64,000 bases of DNA from Paguma larvata (GCA_030068075.1 CM057843.1:16635370-16699369); one strand, 5' to 3'. Numbered from the stretch's first letter, positions 31,413 to 42,661 are shown. Notes: generated by a model not told the origin, from the sequence alone. A program made the numbers and translations.

Positions 31413-31612
31413 GGGGGGCCCCTTGGTTAAGCATCCCACTCTTGATTTCAGCTCAGGTCATGATCTCAGTTAGGGAGATCGAGCCCCACACTGGACTCTT
31501 CACCAACAACATGGAGCCTGCTTGGGATTCTGTCTCTCTACCCCTCACTCTCTGCCCTTCACTCTCTCTCTCTCTCTGTCTCTCAAAAACAAACAAACAT
31601 TATTTATAAATA
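31413..31612 (+). mobile_element. SINEC, older type
   Basis: GGGGGGCCCCTTGGTTAAGC at the head, CTCAGGTCATGATCTCAG, GGAGCCTGCTTGGGATTCTG, a CT tract and an A/T-rich tail. The TSD is not clear. Confidence 0.9.
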
Positions 31613-31615
31613 AAT

Positions 31616-31953
31616 TAATAAAATTATCCCACATGTAATAAACGGGTGCACACACCATGATTCGGGGAGCACACTTTCAGGTGTATTAGTATGGTAATTA
31701 TATCCAACAAGGAATCTGAGTCCATTCACTTGACCTCTTCTTCCTAGAGGAAGTTTGTTGGTGTCTAGTCATCCCTGAATTCTTCAGTTTCCTAAACATT
31801 TAAACGTGTTTCATAGTCAGATACGGAATTTTGCCAAGACTCTCTATCAAGCTTAACATTTTGAAATTTCCTGAGTCTTTGCTGTTCTCATAAATTGAGA
31901 TCATCTGAACTTTGCCAGTTGCTGGTCTAGTTTCAACACACACACACACACAA

Positions 31954-31984
<31 letters not shown>

Positions 31985-32169
31985 CATAAGAAGGAATTAG
32001 TCCAAAGACAGGACTTCAAAACAACAAGGAAGAGAGAGGCACAGCAAAGAGAAAGGGGGAAGAGAAAAAGAATCACCAACATAGATCAGACCTAGGTGGT
32101 GTGTTTGCAACTGACTCCGTTATTATCCCAGATGGGGACAGTTCCAAGAGATCGAGTCCAGGTCCTCCG
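31616..32169. other. Single-copy DNA with compound microsatellite
   Basis: No gene is seen. It contains (CA)n(GA)n at 31935-31980 and a purine-rich stretch at 32020-32070. Confidence 0.4.
31935..31980 (+). repeat. (CA)n-(GA)n compound microsatellite
   Basis: About nine CA units run directly into about thirteen GA units. Confidence 0.97.
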
Positions 32170-32270
32170 CGCCCATTTTTTCCAGTCCTAACAACCCTGA
32201 AAACTGCATATTATCCTCCTTTTAAAAGTGAGACTACAGAAGCTCACAGGTGAATTAAAGCTTCGTTCTT
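32170..32270 (-). mobile_element. MIR fragment
   Basis: CTAACAACCCTGAAAACTGC, ATATTATCCTCCTTTTAAAA and AGAAGCTCACAGGTGAATTA are a reversed MIR core. Confidence 0.6.
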
Positions 32271-32276
32271 TTTTCT

Positions 32277-32637
32277 TAAATGTCTATTTACTTATATATT
32301 TTTTAAAAATTCAGGGGCACCTGGGTGGCTCCGTTGGTTGAGTGGCTGACTTCGGCTCAGGTCATGATCTCATGTCTGTGGGTTCGAGCCCCACATCGGG
32401 CTCTGTGCTGATGGCTCATCAGAGCCTGGAGCCTGCTTCGGATTCTGTATCTCCCTCTCTCTCTGCCCTTCCCCTGCTCACGCTCTGTCTCTATGTCTCT
32501 CAAAAATAAATAAACATTTAAAAAAATTTAAAAAAATTCAATACTTATTTTTGAGAGAGAGAGAGAGAGATCATGAGATCTTGACTTGAGACAAAACCAA
32601 GAGTCGACACTTAACCAGCTGAGCCCCCCGGGCGCCC
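32277..32637 (-). mobile_element. SINEC (outer, old) split by a plus SINEC
   Basis: The tail part is 32277-32313. Body and head resume at 32541 (ATACTTATTTTTGAGAGAGA) and end GCCCCCCGGGCGCCC. The middle is much shortened, lacking the CCAGGCTCTGAG block. Confidence 0.85.
32314..32531 (+). mobile_element. SINEC, felid type (inner)
   Basis: Plus copy, GGGGCACCTGGGTGGCTCCG head, with a 4-bp duplication in the middle (GGCTCATCAGAGCC). TSD AAAAATTCA at 32305-32313 and 32532-32540, within the outer tail. Confidence 0.96.
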
Positions 32638-33475
32638 TGCACGTGGGATAATTTTAGATGCACTTACTCATGTCGCTCACCAGATACTGACTGACACTGT
32701 GTGTTCACCATCAAGGCTCAGGAGGGCAATGTTCTCATCCTTTACGTGGTGGCTGGTATGCTCACTGCCTACGCTGCTCCTGGGGTCCTTCTGATACCAC
32801 GGCCCACCTGCTGGGGCTCCGTTTCACCTTCTCTCCCGTCTGTCAGCCCATCTCTGCCTTCAGCCTCCCTCCTGTTCACTTTCTCAGCACCCTCTTCAGA
32901 ACCTTCCCCCTGCCCTGTCCTCGCCGGCAGCTTAATCTCTATCCAACTGCCCACACGGTCTCAGCTTCTAGGTCCTTTTCTCCGGTAGCTCCTACAATTG
33001 CCCAGCAACCCTCTTGCTCCCAGGGTCCTCCCTTCCCTCAGTCCTCACTGCTTCATCCTCAGAGTCAATTCACTGACCTGCATAATATTCTCAGATTTCT
33101 CAAGTTTGATTTCTCAAGATCTCAAGTTTGCACACCCACTGGCCCAATATCTTCCTCCTTTCTTGCCTGGCCGGCGAGCCCTCGGCATATCCCTTAGCTG
33201 TTTTTCTAGATTCCCCGAGATGAGAAGCAGCAGACCCACTTCTGTCTCCATATTTTGGCATCTCTGGGTTTGTCCTCTAAGAGTGCATATATTTTTTTTC
33301 GGGAGTCATAGCCCTTTCCGCTTTTGCATATTTATCCACTATTTTCCTTTAAAAAAAAAACTCCATCTTTGTGTATGTATAAAAACGAGACAATTATTTG
33401 AAACTATCAAAGAGCCAGGGGTGCAGGTGTATGTGGGCTTGGCATAAGTCGTGAGGGGAGTGAAGGACTGACCGA
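32638..33475. other. Single-copy, partly pyrimidine-rich DNA
   Basis: CT-rich at 32800-33060. The plus frames of 95 and 149 codons (32701-32988, 32998-33447) are long mainly because of that composition and have no recognisable domain. Not called as genes. Confidence 0.4.
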
Positions 33476-33740
33476 TGTCTGTTCAAACCTTTTGCCCATC
33501 TTTCGGTTTGGTTTCTTTTTACTGTTGAGTCGTAGGAGTTCTTTATATAAGGGTCTGGTAAGACCCTTATCAGATAGACAATTTGTAAATGGTATCTCCT
33601 GTTCTGTGGGCTTTTTCCTTTCTTGATGGTGTCCTTTGCAACACAAGAGTTTCTAATTTCAATGTAGTCCAGTTTTATCTGTTTTTTTCTTCTGGATGTA
33701 TTTTTGCTGTTGTATCTAAGGGCAAAGAAATCAAATTACA
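33476..33740 (-). mobile_element. L1 LINE fragment (end of ORF2 region)
   Basis: Reading the plus strand gives the reversed L1 landmark series CCTTTTGCCCATC, TTGAGTCGTAGGAGTTCTTT, AGACCCTTATCAGATAGACA, CTTGATGGTGTCCTTTGCAA and TTGTATCTAAGGGCAAAGAA. About 265 bp, both ends truncated. Confidence 0.88.
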
Positions 33741-34779
33741 AAGAAACTTAGTGGGGGGGAACCCACGAGAATCAAAGTAAATACAATTATAAAGATAAAT
33801 ACAACACAAATATTTAAGAAAACATGTAGCCGGTCACTACTTTTTACATTCTGTTGTTCCCCGTGTAACTGTCTTCCTCGCAGAATAACGTCACCTGGAA
33901 TAATCTGGAAGAGTGGCCTCCTGCAATGTGGAAAGCAGCTTGAGCCACGCAGATCCCCTGAGTCACAGGCAGGGCTGGTCCAGCCAAACCGTGCAGAGAG
34001 AGTTGCCATGGAAACATCCATGTCTCCACAATGCCCAGCCTAATGTCAAAAGCCCTGGTAGCGGCTTTGTGGTCGCCTCTCCTTTCCAAAGAGAGGGCCC
34101 TGTGGTGTTACGGAATTTCTAAATCAGCCATTTTTAGCTATTAAAGAACTTTGCTTTTCAATAGCTCTCTCTGTCTCTTCTCCTCTCCCCCCACCTTCAG
34201 TGGGCGGCATGGCCACAGGAGCCATATTTGGTACCCATATTTCTCACCAACTAAAGCACACCCCCAATGTTTATCATCTTACGTTCTCCTTGTACAAGAG
34301 CGAAAACATGTGTCTTTGATTCCTTTCGCCCCTTTGAAATACCAGAACTGTTCAACAGCATCCCGGATTGGATTCGAAGTTCTGTGGCGGCTCAGAAAAA
34401 GGGAGATTATATTGGATTATGTCATTCTTATTATCTGACGAGAGACCACAGGCAGGCTTACTTACATACAGAGGCAGCGCTGCTCGAAACTGAGGCAGGA
34501 GCGATTACCACACAGGGTCTCACACGGCAGCTTTCCTCTAAGAGCCCGATCGTCCGCCAGCCTGCCCTGTTTCAACTGCACCCTTCCAGGTGTCCCGGTG
34601 AAAATCTTGGGGTTCTCGTTCTGTTCTCTCCTCTCCTTCTCTGTACCCCAGGTCCGCTCCATTAGAAAAAGAAATGGGTTTCTTTTCCTAATCTCTCCAG
34701 CATCTGCCCTCACCTCCCCGCCTCCACTGCTAACACCTAGCTGACTCACCTCTTGCCTGCATCCCTGCCCTGCGGCTGG
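33741..34779. other. Repeat-free block with RFX-type X-box
   Basis: About 1 kb without recognisable repeats. It contains the X-box at 34002-34015. The 132-codon frame at 34267-34665 (with a run PELFNSIPDWIRSSVAAQKK) is not a protein I recognise. It overlaps other frames and I do not call it a gene. Confidence 0.45.
34002..34015. promoter_or_regulatory. RFX-type X-box, GTTGCCATGGAAAC
   Basis: This differs by one base from the palindromic X-box GTTGCCATGGCAAC bound by RFX-family winged-helix factors, with the typical half-sites GTTGCC and GGAAAC. It lies in unique DNA. Occupancy cannot be inferred from sequence alone. Confidence 0.5.
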
Positions 34780-35606
34780 ACCTCCTGCTGCTCCTTGCCC
34801 CCCCAAACAGCAGCTGGAATGGCCTTTGCAATCTAAGTCAGAATGTCTCACTGAAGCTCCAAACCTTCCAACAACTTTCTGTTTCAGAATAAGTCTGTAC
34901 GTCTTAACCGTGTTGACGACCCCCTCCCCCCCCCCACCACATGACCTGTGTTTCTGAATCTCGCTAATTCCCCCACTGCTGGCTGACTCTGCTGCATCCG
35001 TGCTGGTCCCTCGCTACTTTGTGAACAATCCAAAGGGCTCTCGCCTTAGAGCCTTTGCTTTGGTAGTCCCTCTGCCTGGAATACTTTCCCCTTCACTTAC
35101 CACTTCCTTCTGCACAAATGTCACCTTAAATTTTTATTTAACATTTATTCATTTTTTTTCGAGAGACAGAGAGAGACAGCATACAAGTCAGGGAGGGGCA
35201 GAGAGAGAAGGAGACACAGAATCTGAAACAGGCTCCAGTCTCTGAGCCTGTCAGCACAGAGCCCGACGTGGGGCTCGAACCTACGAACCTCAAGATCATG
35301 ACGTGAGCCGAAATCGGATGCTTAACTGACTGAGCCACCCAGGCACCCCCTGCACAAATGTCACCTTAAATCAGAGAGGCTTGCCCTAACCACCCTGTAT
35401 AAAAATAGCATTCGTATATCCTGTACCCTGCTTTAATTTTGTCCATGTCACTCATCCCTACAAGATCTAAGCTTATTTATTTGTTGCCTGCTTCCCCCCA
35501 CTAGGAATACAAGCTCCACCAGGCAAGAATGTCTGTTTATTGACTGCTATGTATCTAGGGCTTTTGCATGACCTGGCATAGAGTAGGTGTTGGATGAATG
35601 AGTAGG
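34780..35606 (+). mobile_element. L2 LINE 3' portion, split by a SINE
   Basis: TCGCCTTAGAGCCTTTGCTT, CCCTCTGCCTGGAATACTTT, AATGTCACCTTAAATCAGAG and GGCTTGCCCTAACCACCCTG are in L2 order. It ends ACTAGGAATACAAGCTCCAC, TGGCATAGAGTAGGTGTTGG, ATGAATGAGT, the L2 3' terminus. A SINE sits at 35132-35349. Confidence 0.9.
35132..35349 (-). mobile_element. SINEC, felid type
   Basis: The flanking direct repeat TGCACAAATGTCACCTTAAA is exact at 35111-35130 and 35351-35370 and extends about one base each side. It interrupts the L2 cleanly. Confidence 0.98.
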
Positions 35607-36045
35607 TTACAGCATTGGGATTGAGAATGATGTCGCAGCAGTCCAGCCACCTGGGCTTGAATCTCAGTTGAATCAGCTGGTGAACTTTGGTAGGTGAATA
35701 TTTAGCTGTTTTGTGCCTCCATAGCCCTCTCTGTAAAATGGGATCGACCATTATGCCTGCTTCATAGGATCGTTGTGTTAAAAGAGGTGATACAGGGGCG
35801 CCTGGGTGGCTCAGTTGGTTAAGCGCCCGACTTTGGCTCAGGTCGCGATCTCGCGGTTGGTGAGTTCAAGCCCCGCGTCGGGCTCTGTGCTGACAGCTCA
35901 GAGCCTGGAGCCCGCTTCAGATTCTGTTTCCCTCTCTCTCTCTCAAAAATAAACGTTAAAAAAAAATTTTAAAGAGGTGATACAGGTGAAGTGTTTAGAG
36001 CAGCAGTGAGTGGAAAGCAAATGTTCAATAAATGAATGTTAGCGA
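35607..36045 (+). mobile_element. MIR SINE, split by a SINEC
   Basis: CCACCTGGGCTTGAATCTCA, GCCCTCTCTGTAAAATGGGA, CTTCATAGGATCGTTGTGTT, then after the SINE AAGTGTTTAGAGCAGCAGTG and ATGTTCAATAAATGAATGTT: a full-length MIR on the plus strand. Confidence 0.92.
35797..35970 (+). mobile_element. SINEC, felid type, short CT region
   Basis: TSD AAAGAGGTGATACAGG is exact at 35781-35796 and 35971-35986. The usual CCCTCCCCTGCTCATGCTC segment is missing, so this copy is about 40 bp shorter than typical. Confidence 0.97.
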
Positions 36046-36065
36046 TAGCCGTTGTTGGTTGCACA

Positions 36066-36215
36066 TCAATCACCTTGTGAGGCAGAAGTAGAAATGGAGA
36101 GGCATATACGTTAAGTAGTTTTTAAAGAGTTGAACAACAAGGGAATAGTGGCAAAGGAAAATGGAGAAGGTTGGATTCAAACCCAGCTCCTGTGGCTCCA
36201 CTGCACCATGAAGGG
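36066..36215 (-). mobile_element. MIR SINE
   Basis: ATCACCTTGTGAGGCAGAAG, ATATACGTTAAGTAGTTTTT, GAAGGTTGGATTCAAACCCA and GCTCCTGTGGCTCCACTGCA are the reversed MIR order. It sits next to the plus-strand MIR at 35607. Confidence 0.75.
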
Positions 36216-38160
36216 GGCTGTATCTGTGGCTTTCAAAGGTGTCATTATTGCCAGGAAGACAAGGTTAACCTGGGACTGGAACCTGAAGAATGTGATTTAC
36301 CCTTTCCCAAAGTCTGTTCCGTGGAACACCAGTCCAAGAACAGGCTCCAAGGAAAACATGGCCCAATAAGGTTTGAGAACGCTAAACACTATATCCCTCC
36401 TTAGCTATTACCAGTGCAGGTCATCGTACTAGAGGCTCTGTGAAGTTCTCCTATAAAGGGTCCCGTTTAACTATCTCACATTTTCTCCTTAAGAATCTGT
36501 TTAACTGTTGAACTCTTTGTGTGTGTCATGTCTACCAACGACCTGCAGAAAATATTTGGAAAAAACACCAGTGTAACAAAATCTACCCAAACCGGGTGTT
36601 GGTTGATGGTGGGGGGTTAGTCAGACCAGTGGGGGCTTATATCTGAAGGATGGAAAGTTCTGCACAGTCAGGGCAGCCAATTGGAAGCCGACACAACAGC
36701 GGGAGGCCCTGGGAACATGCAGTCATGAATGAGTCTAGAATATCAGGGTGGTAGGGAAATGGAGGCCCAGACAAGCAGAGCATCGAGGAGTGACCAGAGG
36801 TAGTGCACGGGTTTCCTAACACCCTGTAGATCTCGGCAACTGTGAAATCTGGCCATATGCTAATGTTCGAGGAGGGAATGAGAATGACAGGGGCTAGTTG
36901 ATAAATGAATCTCAAATTTAAGCATGAGGTTCGGGGATAGAACCACGAAAGCAAGCAATACACTCATCTCTAGGGGCCGGAAATGCTACTGAGGAATTTG
37001 GCAAGAGGCAAAATGGATCATGACTAGGTTAAAAAGTGGGATTAGAATTTCCAGAAGCTTCACGTCCAGAAGCTTCACGTCAAGGAGCAAAGTGAGAGTC
37101 TAGTGAGGCTACGTGGAGAAGAAGACCAAACATGACCCTTTAAATCCTTCATGACTTTGAATTCATGGTCACGGACTTGAGCTGGGCCTGTAGGTGAAAG
37201 CCAAGGGGCCGTGACTGTGGGAAAAAGAGGTACAGGATCAAGGCGCCAAGGTGGTCATTACGGAGTGGAAAGTCAACACATCCATGAGACATATTCATAT
37301 AGCAGGTGGCTAAGGCTCCATAGTTATGCCTCCTTATTGCATCCTGTGCCTCTGACTCCCACTGAGTGCTGCCTGCACCACACCACATGCATCCCACAAG
37401 GCACTTTGCAGCCTCAACGTTGGATTTGCAGCCTTTGGCACCCGGGAGGGTAATCACCCTCCTGTTTGGGCTGTTCTGCACCATTTCCTAGGGACAGACT
37501 CCCCTCCCAGAGTGACTGAGGTACTTTGGCACTCTAAGAATGCAACTATAGAGACTTGGTTGATGTCCAGGTTACGTTTTTAAGTAAGAGAACTTGCCAT
37601 TAAATTATCCTGAGTGACTGTCATCACTCTGAAGCCAGCAGAAGTTACTCTGCTCAAGAAAGCTTTGAGAAATATGTTTGTTGAGCCTTCAGCAAATTTA
37701 CGATTCTCTTTTCTCAATTCATGGTTAAGACTAGGAAGCCAAAGAATTTTTCCCTCTGTCTCTGCTGAAACCAGATAAAGCTGCTTCATACCATTATACT
37801 CTAAAATATCCAGTTAGGAAATGTGGCAGGCCTTTCTTTAAAAATTTGTATTAGATAAGGCAGAATGCAGTTAACACGGTATAAGGCAGACACTTAGCAA
37901 ATTGCTGTGAGAACAGGAAAGGAAAGAATGATTCCGATTAGAATGGTAATCCAGGAGGCCTTCATGGAAGAGATACAGTTGAGTTAGGCTTTGAAAGGTA
38001 AAGAAAAGAATAATGCATTGCGGATTTACTTGCTGACCTCCAGAGGGTTTCAATCTGGGGACCATCTCACAGGGGAATCTCAAAGAGAGTTAAAAAGGAC
38101 TTGCTTTGTTTTTAGCTCTAATATTCTGGCCCCAAGTTAATGACCACTTAGGTAGGAATG
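36216..38160. other. Mostly single-copy DNA with faint old repeats
   Basis: AGTCTGTTCCGTGGAACACC near 36310 resembles an old hAT-like element. The 15-bp tandem pair is at 37051-37080. The 37920-38020 stretch (GGAGGCCTTCATGGAAGAGA, TTAGGCTTTGAAAGG) resembles a widespread mammalian repeat I cannot name. No exon is recognised. Confidence 0.4.
37051..37080 (+). repeat. 15-bp tandem duplication
   Basis: CCAGAAGCTTCACGT occurs exactly twice, back to back, each with a HindIII-type AAGCTT. Confidence 0.95.
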
Positions 38161-38258
38161 AGAGCCATTACTGGGTTCTACTCCTGAAACCAATACTACA
38201 TTGTATGTTAACTAACTTGAGTTTAAATAAATAAGTAAAAAAAAAAAAAAAAAAAAAG
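38161..38258 (+). mobile_element. Extreme 3' end of a carnivore L1 with poly-A
   Basis: GGTTCTACTCCTGAAACCAA, TACTACATTGTATGTTAACT and AACTTGAGTTTAAATAAATA followed by about 22 A residues match the carnivore L1 terminus. Only about 80 bp upstream of the A tail were copied. TSD unclear. It is the same terminus, in the opposite orientation, as the L1 at 613-1255. Confidence 0.8.
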
Positions 38259-38259
38259 A

Positions 38260-38983
38260 AAGCAGTTCTTTCCTTCCTCTTAGTTTTGAGCTGCCTCGGG
38301 TAAGGGCAATAATAGGTATTTTGTTTTGTTTTCCTTTGTAATGTGGAGGAAGACAGCCGGAGGGTCAGCTCTAAAGAGGCGTTGTTTGCAAACGTTGGTG
38401 GGGATTAAGCCTGCGGAAGGGAGAGGCTGCGGACTGGTGCAGTTGCAGAGGAAGAATGAATGGACCTGAAGAAGAATGTGGCAAAAGAGCCACGTGTGTA
38501 TCAGGAATGGGGGTCCCCGTGGATGCAACACCCCAGAGGTAGCAAGACCTCACGTGAGTGTGGCTTGGGAGTCCACTGAAAGCCTGGGTGATGAAGCTAA
38601 AGGCCGGTGAATCTGACTAGGAAACACAAAGACCATAGACAGTGAAGGAACACTGACTCCCAGGGGCATCAGATACCAGAATCCTCTAAAGAGCAGACGC
38701 CTCCCCCAGTTTTTTAGACCCATGTAAGCCCAACGGGATAGAGAAGAAATCTTCAGTTGTTACTTGATGTTGAATTCCAAGTGGGGTCTGGTGTGTGAAG
38801 ACTGTAAACCAGATTCTAATCTGATTTATAAAAATGAAGAAGTATTACATCTTTCCACATTGAGTATCATGGGAAAATTCATGACTATCATATTTCCAAA
38901 TCTGCAATGGTACATTAGAATTCTGTATCTAATTTCCAAGCTATTCTGCCGAAAGCATCTTCAGTTTTTATATCCATCTTGTA
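38260..38983. other. Single-copy DNA
   Basis: Nothing recognised. The minus frames at 38280-38531 and 38371-38553 overlap in different frames and look like chance. Confidence 0.4.
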
Positions 38984-39225
38984 GTCATTAAGAGCTATGT
39001 CTTTGGAATCAGAAAGAACTAGTTTGAATAATAACTGTGCTTCTTACATGATCTATAAACAAAAGTCACTTAATATTTTTGAGTTTCGGGTGCCTCCATT
39101 GGAAATAGGGATACTTACCCGACAGGCTTATCATGGTGTTAATCGGATAATCCATTCCAAAAAAAAAGAGCTTAACTTCTTACCGGGCACTTAGAATGCC
39201 TTCAACAAATGGTAGCTTGTGTGAT
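38984..39225 (+). mobile_element. MIR SINE
   Basis: TCTTTGGAATCAGAAAGAAC, CAAAAGTCACTTAATATTTT, CCTCCATTGGAAATAGGGAT, ACAGGCTTATCATGGTGTTA and CCGGGCACTTAGAATGCCTT: a full MIR with an A-run insertion at 39157-39167. Confidence 0.88.
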
Positions 39226-39470
39226 TATTTTTGTGGTGCTGGGGTTGGGACCAAGAGTGTAGTCACCTAGACTCTATCAACACTGGGACAGGAGCTTGGG
39301 AAAATCACCCGCATGTCAGTGTCCCCCATTTTTCCACCTGAGACGCTTAAAAATGACAAACGACCACCGCCCATGCTCAGAAGGGAAAGGGTGTTCTTCC
39401 TTCTCTGGTGGGATTTCTTCCTATTTCTGGAAGGAACGTGAATTCAGGATAAGCTGTGGTCTAGTGGCTC

Positions 39471-39686
39471 TTTTTTTTTTTTTAACATTTATTTATTTTT
39501 GAGAGACATAGAGACAGAGTATGAGCAAGGGAAGGGCAGAGAGACAGGGAGACACAGAAGCCGAAGCAGGTTCCAGGCTGTGAGCTGTCAGCACAGAGCC
39601 CGACGCGGGGTTCGAACTCACAGACCGTAAGATCATGACCCGAGACAAGGTCGGATGCCCAACCGACTGAGCCACCCAGGTGCCCC
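39471..39686 (-). mobile_element. SINEC, felid type
   Basis: Full-length minus copy beginning with a 13-base T tail and ending GAGCCACCCAGGTGCCCC. No clear TSD found. Confidence 0.96.
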
Positions 39687-40084
39687 TTATTCATTGGCAT
39701 TTCCGATCGCCCTCCAGGTGACCCAACATGCGGCTGGTTTGTGGATTATACTCTGAAGGAAGATGAGTGGAGAGCGTCGCTGGCTCCCCAGAAAACACTC
39801 TCTGAGTAGAGGCAGTGTGTTCCCCAACAGCTCCCATCCCAGCTGAGGCTAGCAGCGTGAAATAGATCCTCAAGCTGCCTCAGCTGTCCACAGAACCGGG
39901 TGGAATGGTCTGGTTACTAGAGATCTTCGTTTCACCACTCAACCTGTTGGTGGTCTCAGTATAATTCAGAATGATAGAGCCTGCCCCCCAAAGGTACTTA
40001 GGCACTTAGCGGGAAGTAGAATTCCATTCGTTAATTGACCATCAACCATTCCGGGGAACTTCCCCCATGCGAAGGAGTGGGCCA
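39687..40084. other. Single-copy DNA
   Basis: No repeat or exon is recognised. Confidence 0.4.
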
Positions 40085-40522
40085 AGTACTGTGGATATTT
40101 TATTTTCAGTTTTACCCAAACATAACACAAAACCTAAGTGTGCAGTTTAATGAGTCTTAAAAAAGCAAAGCATGTAACCACAGCCCAGATCAAGGACTAG
40201 AACATTCACCAGCGCCACAGAAGGCTCTCGGATCCCCCGTCGGCCGGTTACTAGGCCCAGGACAATCCTGACTCCTGTCACCAGAGATTAATTTTGCCTG
40301 GTTTTGAACTTTAGGTAAATTAAATTGTAACGTGTATATGCTTGTGTCTTTTGTGTCCAGTTTCTTTCACTCCATCCTGTGAGATCCATCTGTGCTGTTT
40401 TGTACAGTCACTCCTCATTCTCCCTGCTCTGTAGTTTTCCATTGTGCGAATAAATCACACTCTTCCAACCTACCGGTTGGAAGACCTTTGGGGGGGTTTC
40501 TATTTAGAGGCACTGTTATGAG

Positions 40523-40936
40523 TTTCTTTTTTTTTTTAATTTATTTTAATTTTTAATAAATTAACTTAAAGTTTATTTATTTATTTTGAGAGAGAGAGAG
40601 AGTGCGTGCCAGAGTGGGGGAGGGACAGAGAGAGACAGAGAGAGAGAGAGACTCCCAAGCAGGCTCTGCTCTGTCATGAACCCTGAGAACATGACCAGAG
40701 CTGAAACCAAGAGTCTGACGCTCCACTGACTGAGCAACCCAGGCGCCCCAAATTAATTTATTTTTTTAATTTTTAGAGAGTTGGGGGAGGAGCAGAGTGA
40801 AAGAGAGAGAATCTTTAAGCAGGCTCCACGCTCAGTGCAGAGCCCCAGGTGGGACTCAGTCCCAAGATGCCGGGATTATGACCTCAGCTGAAATCAAGAG
40901 TCAGACACTCAACCGACTGAGCCACCAAGACACCCC
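40523..40936 (-). mobile_element. SINEC (outer, old) containing another SINEC
   Basis: Flanks ACTGTTATGAG (40512-40522) and AATGCTATGAG (40937-40947) are a diverged TSD around a nested pair. The outer body is at about 40750-40936, with head GAGCCACCAAGACACCCC. Confidence 0.88.
40569..40749 (-). mobile_element. SINEC (inner)
   Basis: TSD AAATTAACTTA (40558-40568) and AAATTAATTTA (40750-40760) lies in the A/T tail of the outer copy. The middle is short (GCAGGCTCTGCTCTGTCATG). Confidence 0.9.
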
Positions 40937-41180
40937 AATGCTATGAGCATTCTTATACATGTCCCATAGCTATTGTCAGATACATACCTAGGAGTAGAAT
41001 TTGTAAGTCACGAGAATTTGTATTTAGCGCAGACGACGTCCAAAGTGATTACGCCAGCTTGCGTGTGCCCCAGCAATGAACGAGGATTCTGGTCGCTCCA
41101 TAGCCTTGTCGACATGGACTCACAACAGCCTTTTTCATTTTAATGATTCTGGTGGATGCGTTGTTATCATGTCTGGATTT

Positions 41181-41530
41181 TTTAACGTGTACAGGTGGAG
41201 AATGTTGGCAAGGAGACTAGAGAGTGAACAGGAATTTGGAGGTGAGGGCAGGTTACCTGCGGGAAATGTTTCTGTGAGTGAGAGCGGACTTTAAAGCGGG
41301 AGCTACAGTGGGACAGGCCATCAGTGCTCTCCTCCGGGGATGTGGGAAGCAACGCTTGAAGCGAGAGGCTAAAAATCAGAGAATTCAGCAGAGTGTGAGT
41401 GTTGACTTAGGCGTTCAGAAACCGCAAACAGGGAACCCGCATACTCATGAAAAAATCACTGAGCTTTCGCCTTATGTTAGAAGCTGCATTACCTGGACAC
41501 TGTGGTTATATATAAAAGTAAATAATGTTC
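41181..41530. other. Single-copy DNA
   Basis: Nothing recognised. An 87-codon frame (41278-41541) has no motif. Confidence 0.4.
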
Positions 41531-41546
41531 AGAAGAGATGAGTAAG

Positions 41547-41758
41547 GTTGGGGCACCTGGATGGCTCAGTCAGTGAAGCGTCTGACTCTTGATTCCGGCT
41601 CAGGTCATGATCCCCCAGTTCATGAGATCAAGCCCTGCATCAGGGTCTGCGCTAATAGCCCGGATGGAGCCTGCTTGGGATTTTCTCTCTCCCTCTCTCC
41701 CCGCCTCTCCCCTGCTTGCACTCTCTCTCTCAAAATACATAACTAAACACATTAAAAA
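41547..41758 (+). mobile_element. SINEC, older type
   Basis: Plus copy with GATGGAGCCTGCTTGGGATT in the middle. TSD AGAAGAGATGAGTAAG (41531-41546) and AGAAGAAATGAGTAAG (41759-41774). Confidence 0.96.
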
Positions 41759-41774
41759 AGAAGAAATGAGTAAG

Positions 41775-42661
41775 ATCTATAATAAGGCATGGCGATAAGT
41801 GCCCCAGTAGAGATTCCTACAGACCGGAAACAGGAAGAAGGTATCCCTCGGTTGGCCTGGCAGGGCTGGGAATACTTTCCTAGGAAGTGACATTGGTTCC
41901 GAGTGTTGGTAAATTAGAGCTGGTTCGTTAAGAAGGTAATGAACGGAGAAGCATGAGCAATGGTTTGAAGAGGTAGAAGATTATGGGGATGTGGCTGGAG
42001 AAAGTCCAGTAGTTTTGCACAGATGTGTGCCAGTGGGTGACGGCTGACTGGGAGCAGCCTTGTCAATACCACCGAGCACAAATGTGCCGTGGGCACCGAG
42101 AAGCTGCCGAAGTTCTTCAAAGCGGGCTGCCAAAATCCCTTGGAAGGATATTGCGATAGCGCGGGCCTTGTGATCTAAGGTAGGCAGCGGAGGAAATAAA
42201 AAGAAAGCGACAGATGTGACTTCGAATAAAATATGGATCCGTTCTCCTCTCGCCGGGCAGAAGTCCTCATTTCTGGGGAACTGGAAAAGTACTTAAGGTG
42301 ATGATTTTGTTCTGCTAGGGTGGGCCCAGTCCAAAGGTAATTTTTCAAAAGCAGCTGCTCTGAGCGTCAGTTAAATGGTGCCAGGGGATTCGCTGGACAC
42401 AGGTGTCGTGTTCAGTCTTACTCATCTATCAATAAAGGCAGACTCCGAGTGCCGGCGGGAGGCTGGATGGCAGCCGGGTACCTCTGAGACAGGAATTCTA
42501 TTAGCCGATGCATCTCCCTGCTTCCGTCTGGGGCTCTGCTGCAGACTTCAAAGATACCCTCCAGTCCTGGACTTCTACTTTGCCCCTCCATCATTCCAGC
42601 TCCGACTCCTGCCCACGTGACCCAAACACACTCTTCCCATTGTTTGAGATTGTTCCTACAC
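41775..42661. other. Mostly single-copy DNA
   Basis: AGCATGAGCAATGGTTTGAA near 41950 resembles the same unnamed old repeat type as 37920-38020. Otherwise unassigned. Confidence 0.4.

Larger units (their letters stand above)
40085..41180 (-). mobile_element. L1M-type LINE 3' region, SINE-interrupted
   Basis: On the plus strand the reversed landmarks are CAGTTTTACCCAAACATAAC, AAGTGTGCAGTTTAATGAGT, TTGTGTCCAGTTTCTTTCAC, TTTTCCATTGTGCGAATAAA, then after two SINEs ATACCTAGGAGTAGAATTTG and TTTTCATTTTAATGATTCTG. No intact frame. Confidence 0.7.

Noticed and set aside
32998..33447. 149-codon plus-strand frame
   Set aside because: Pyrimidine-rich composition makes stops rare. The peptide is leucine/serine/phenylalanine-rich without recognisable family features.
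34267..34665. 132-codon frame with a fairly protein-like stretch (FDSFRPFEIPELFNSIPDW)
   Set aside because: I do not recognise the protein, a second plus frame (34151-34438) and a minus frame (34462-34851) overlap it, and there is no splice-site or codon evidence I can defend. A translated search would decide.
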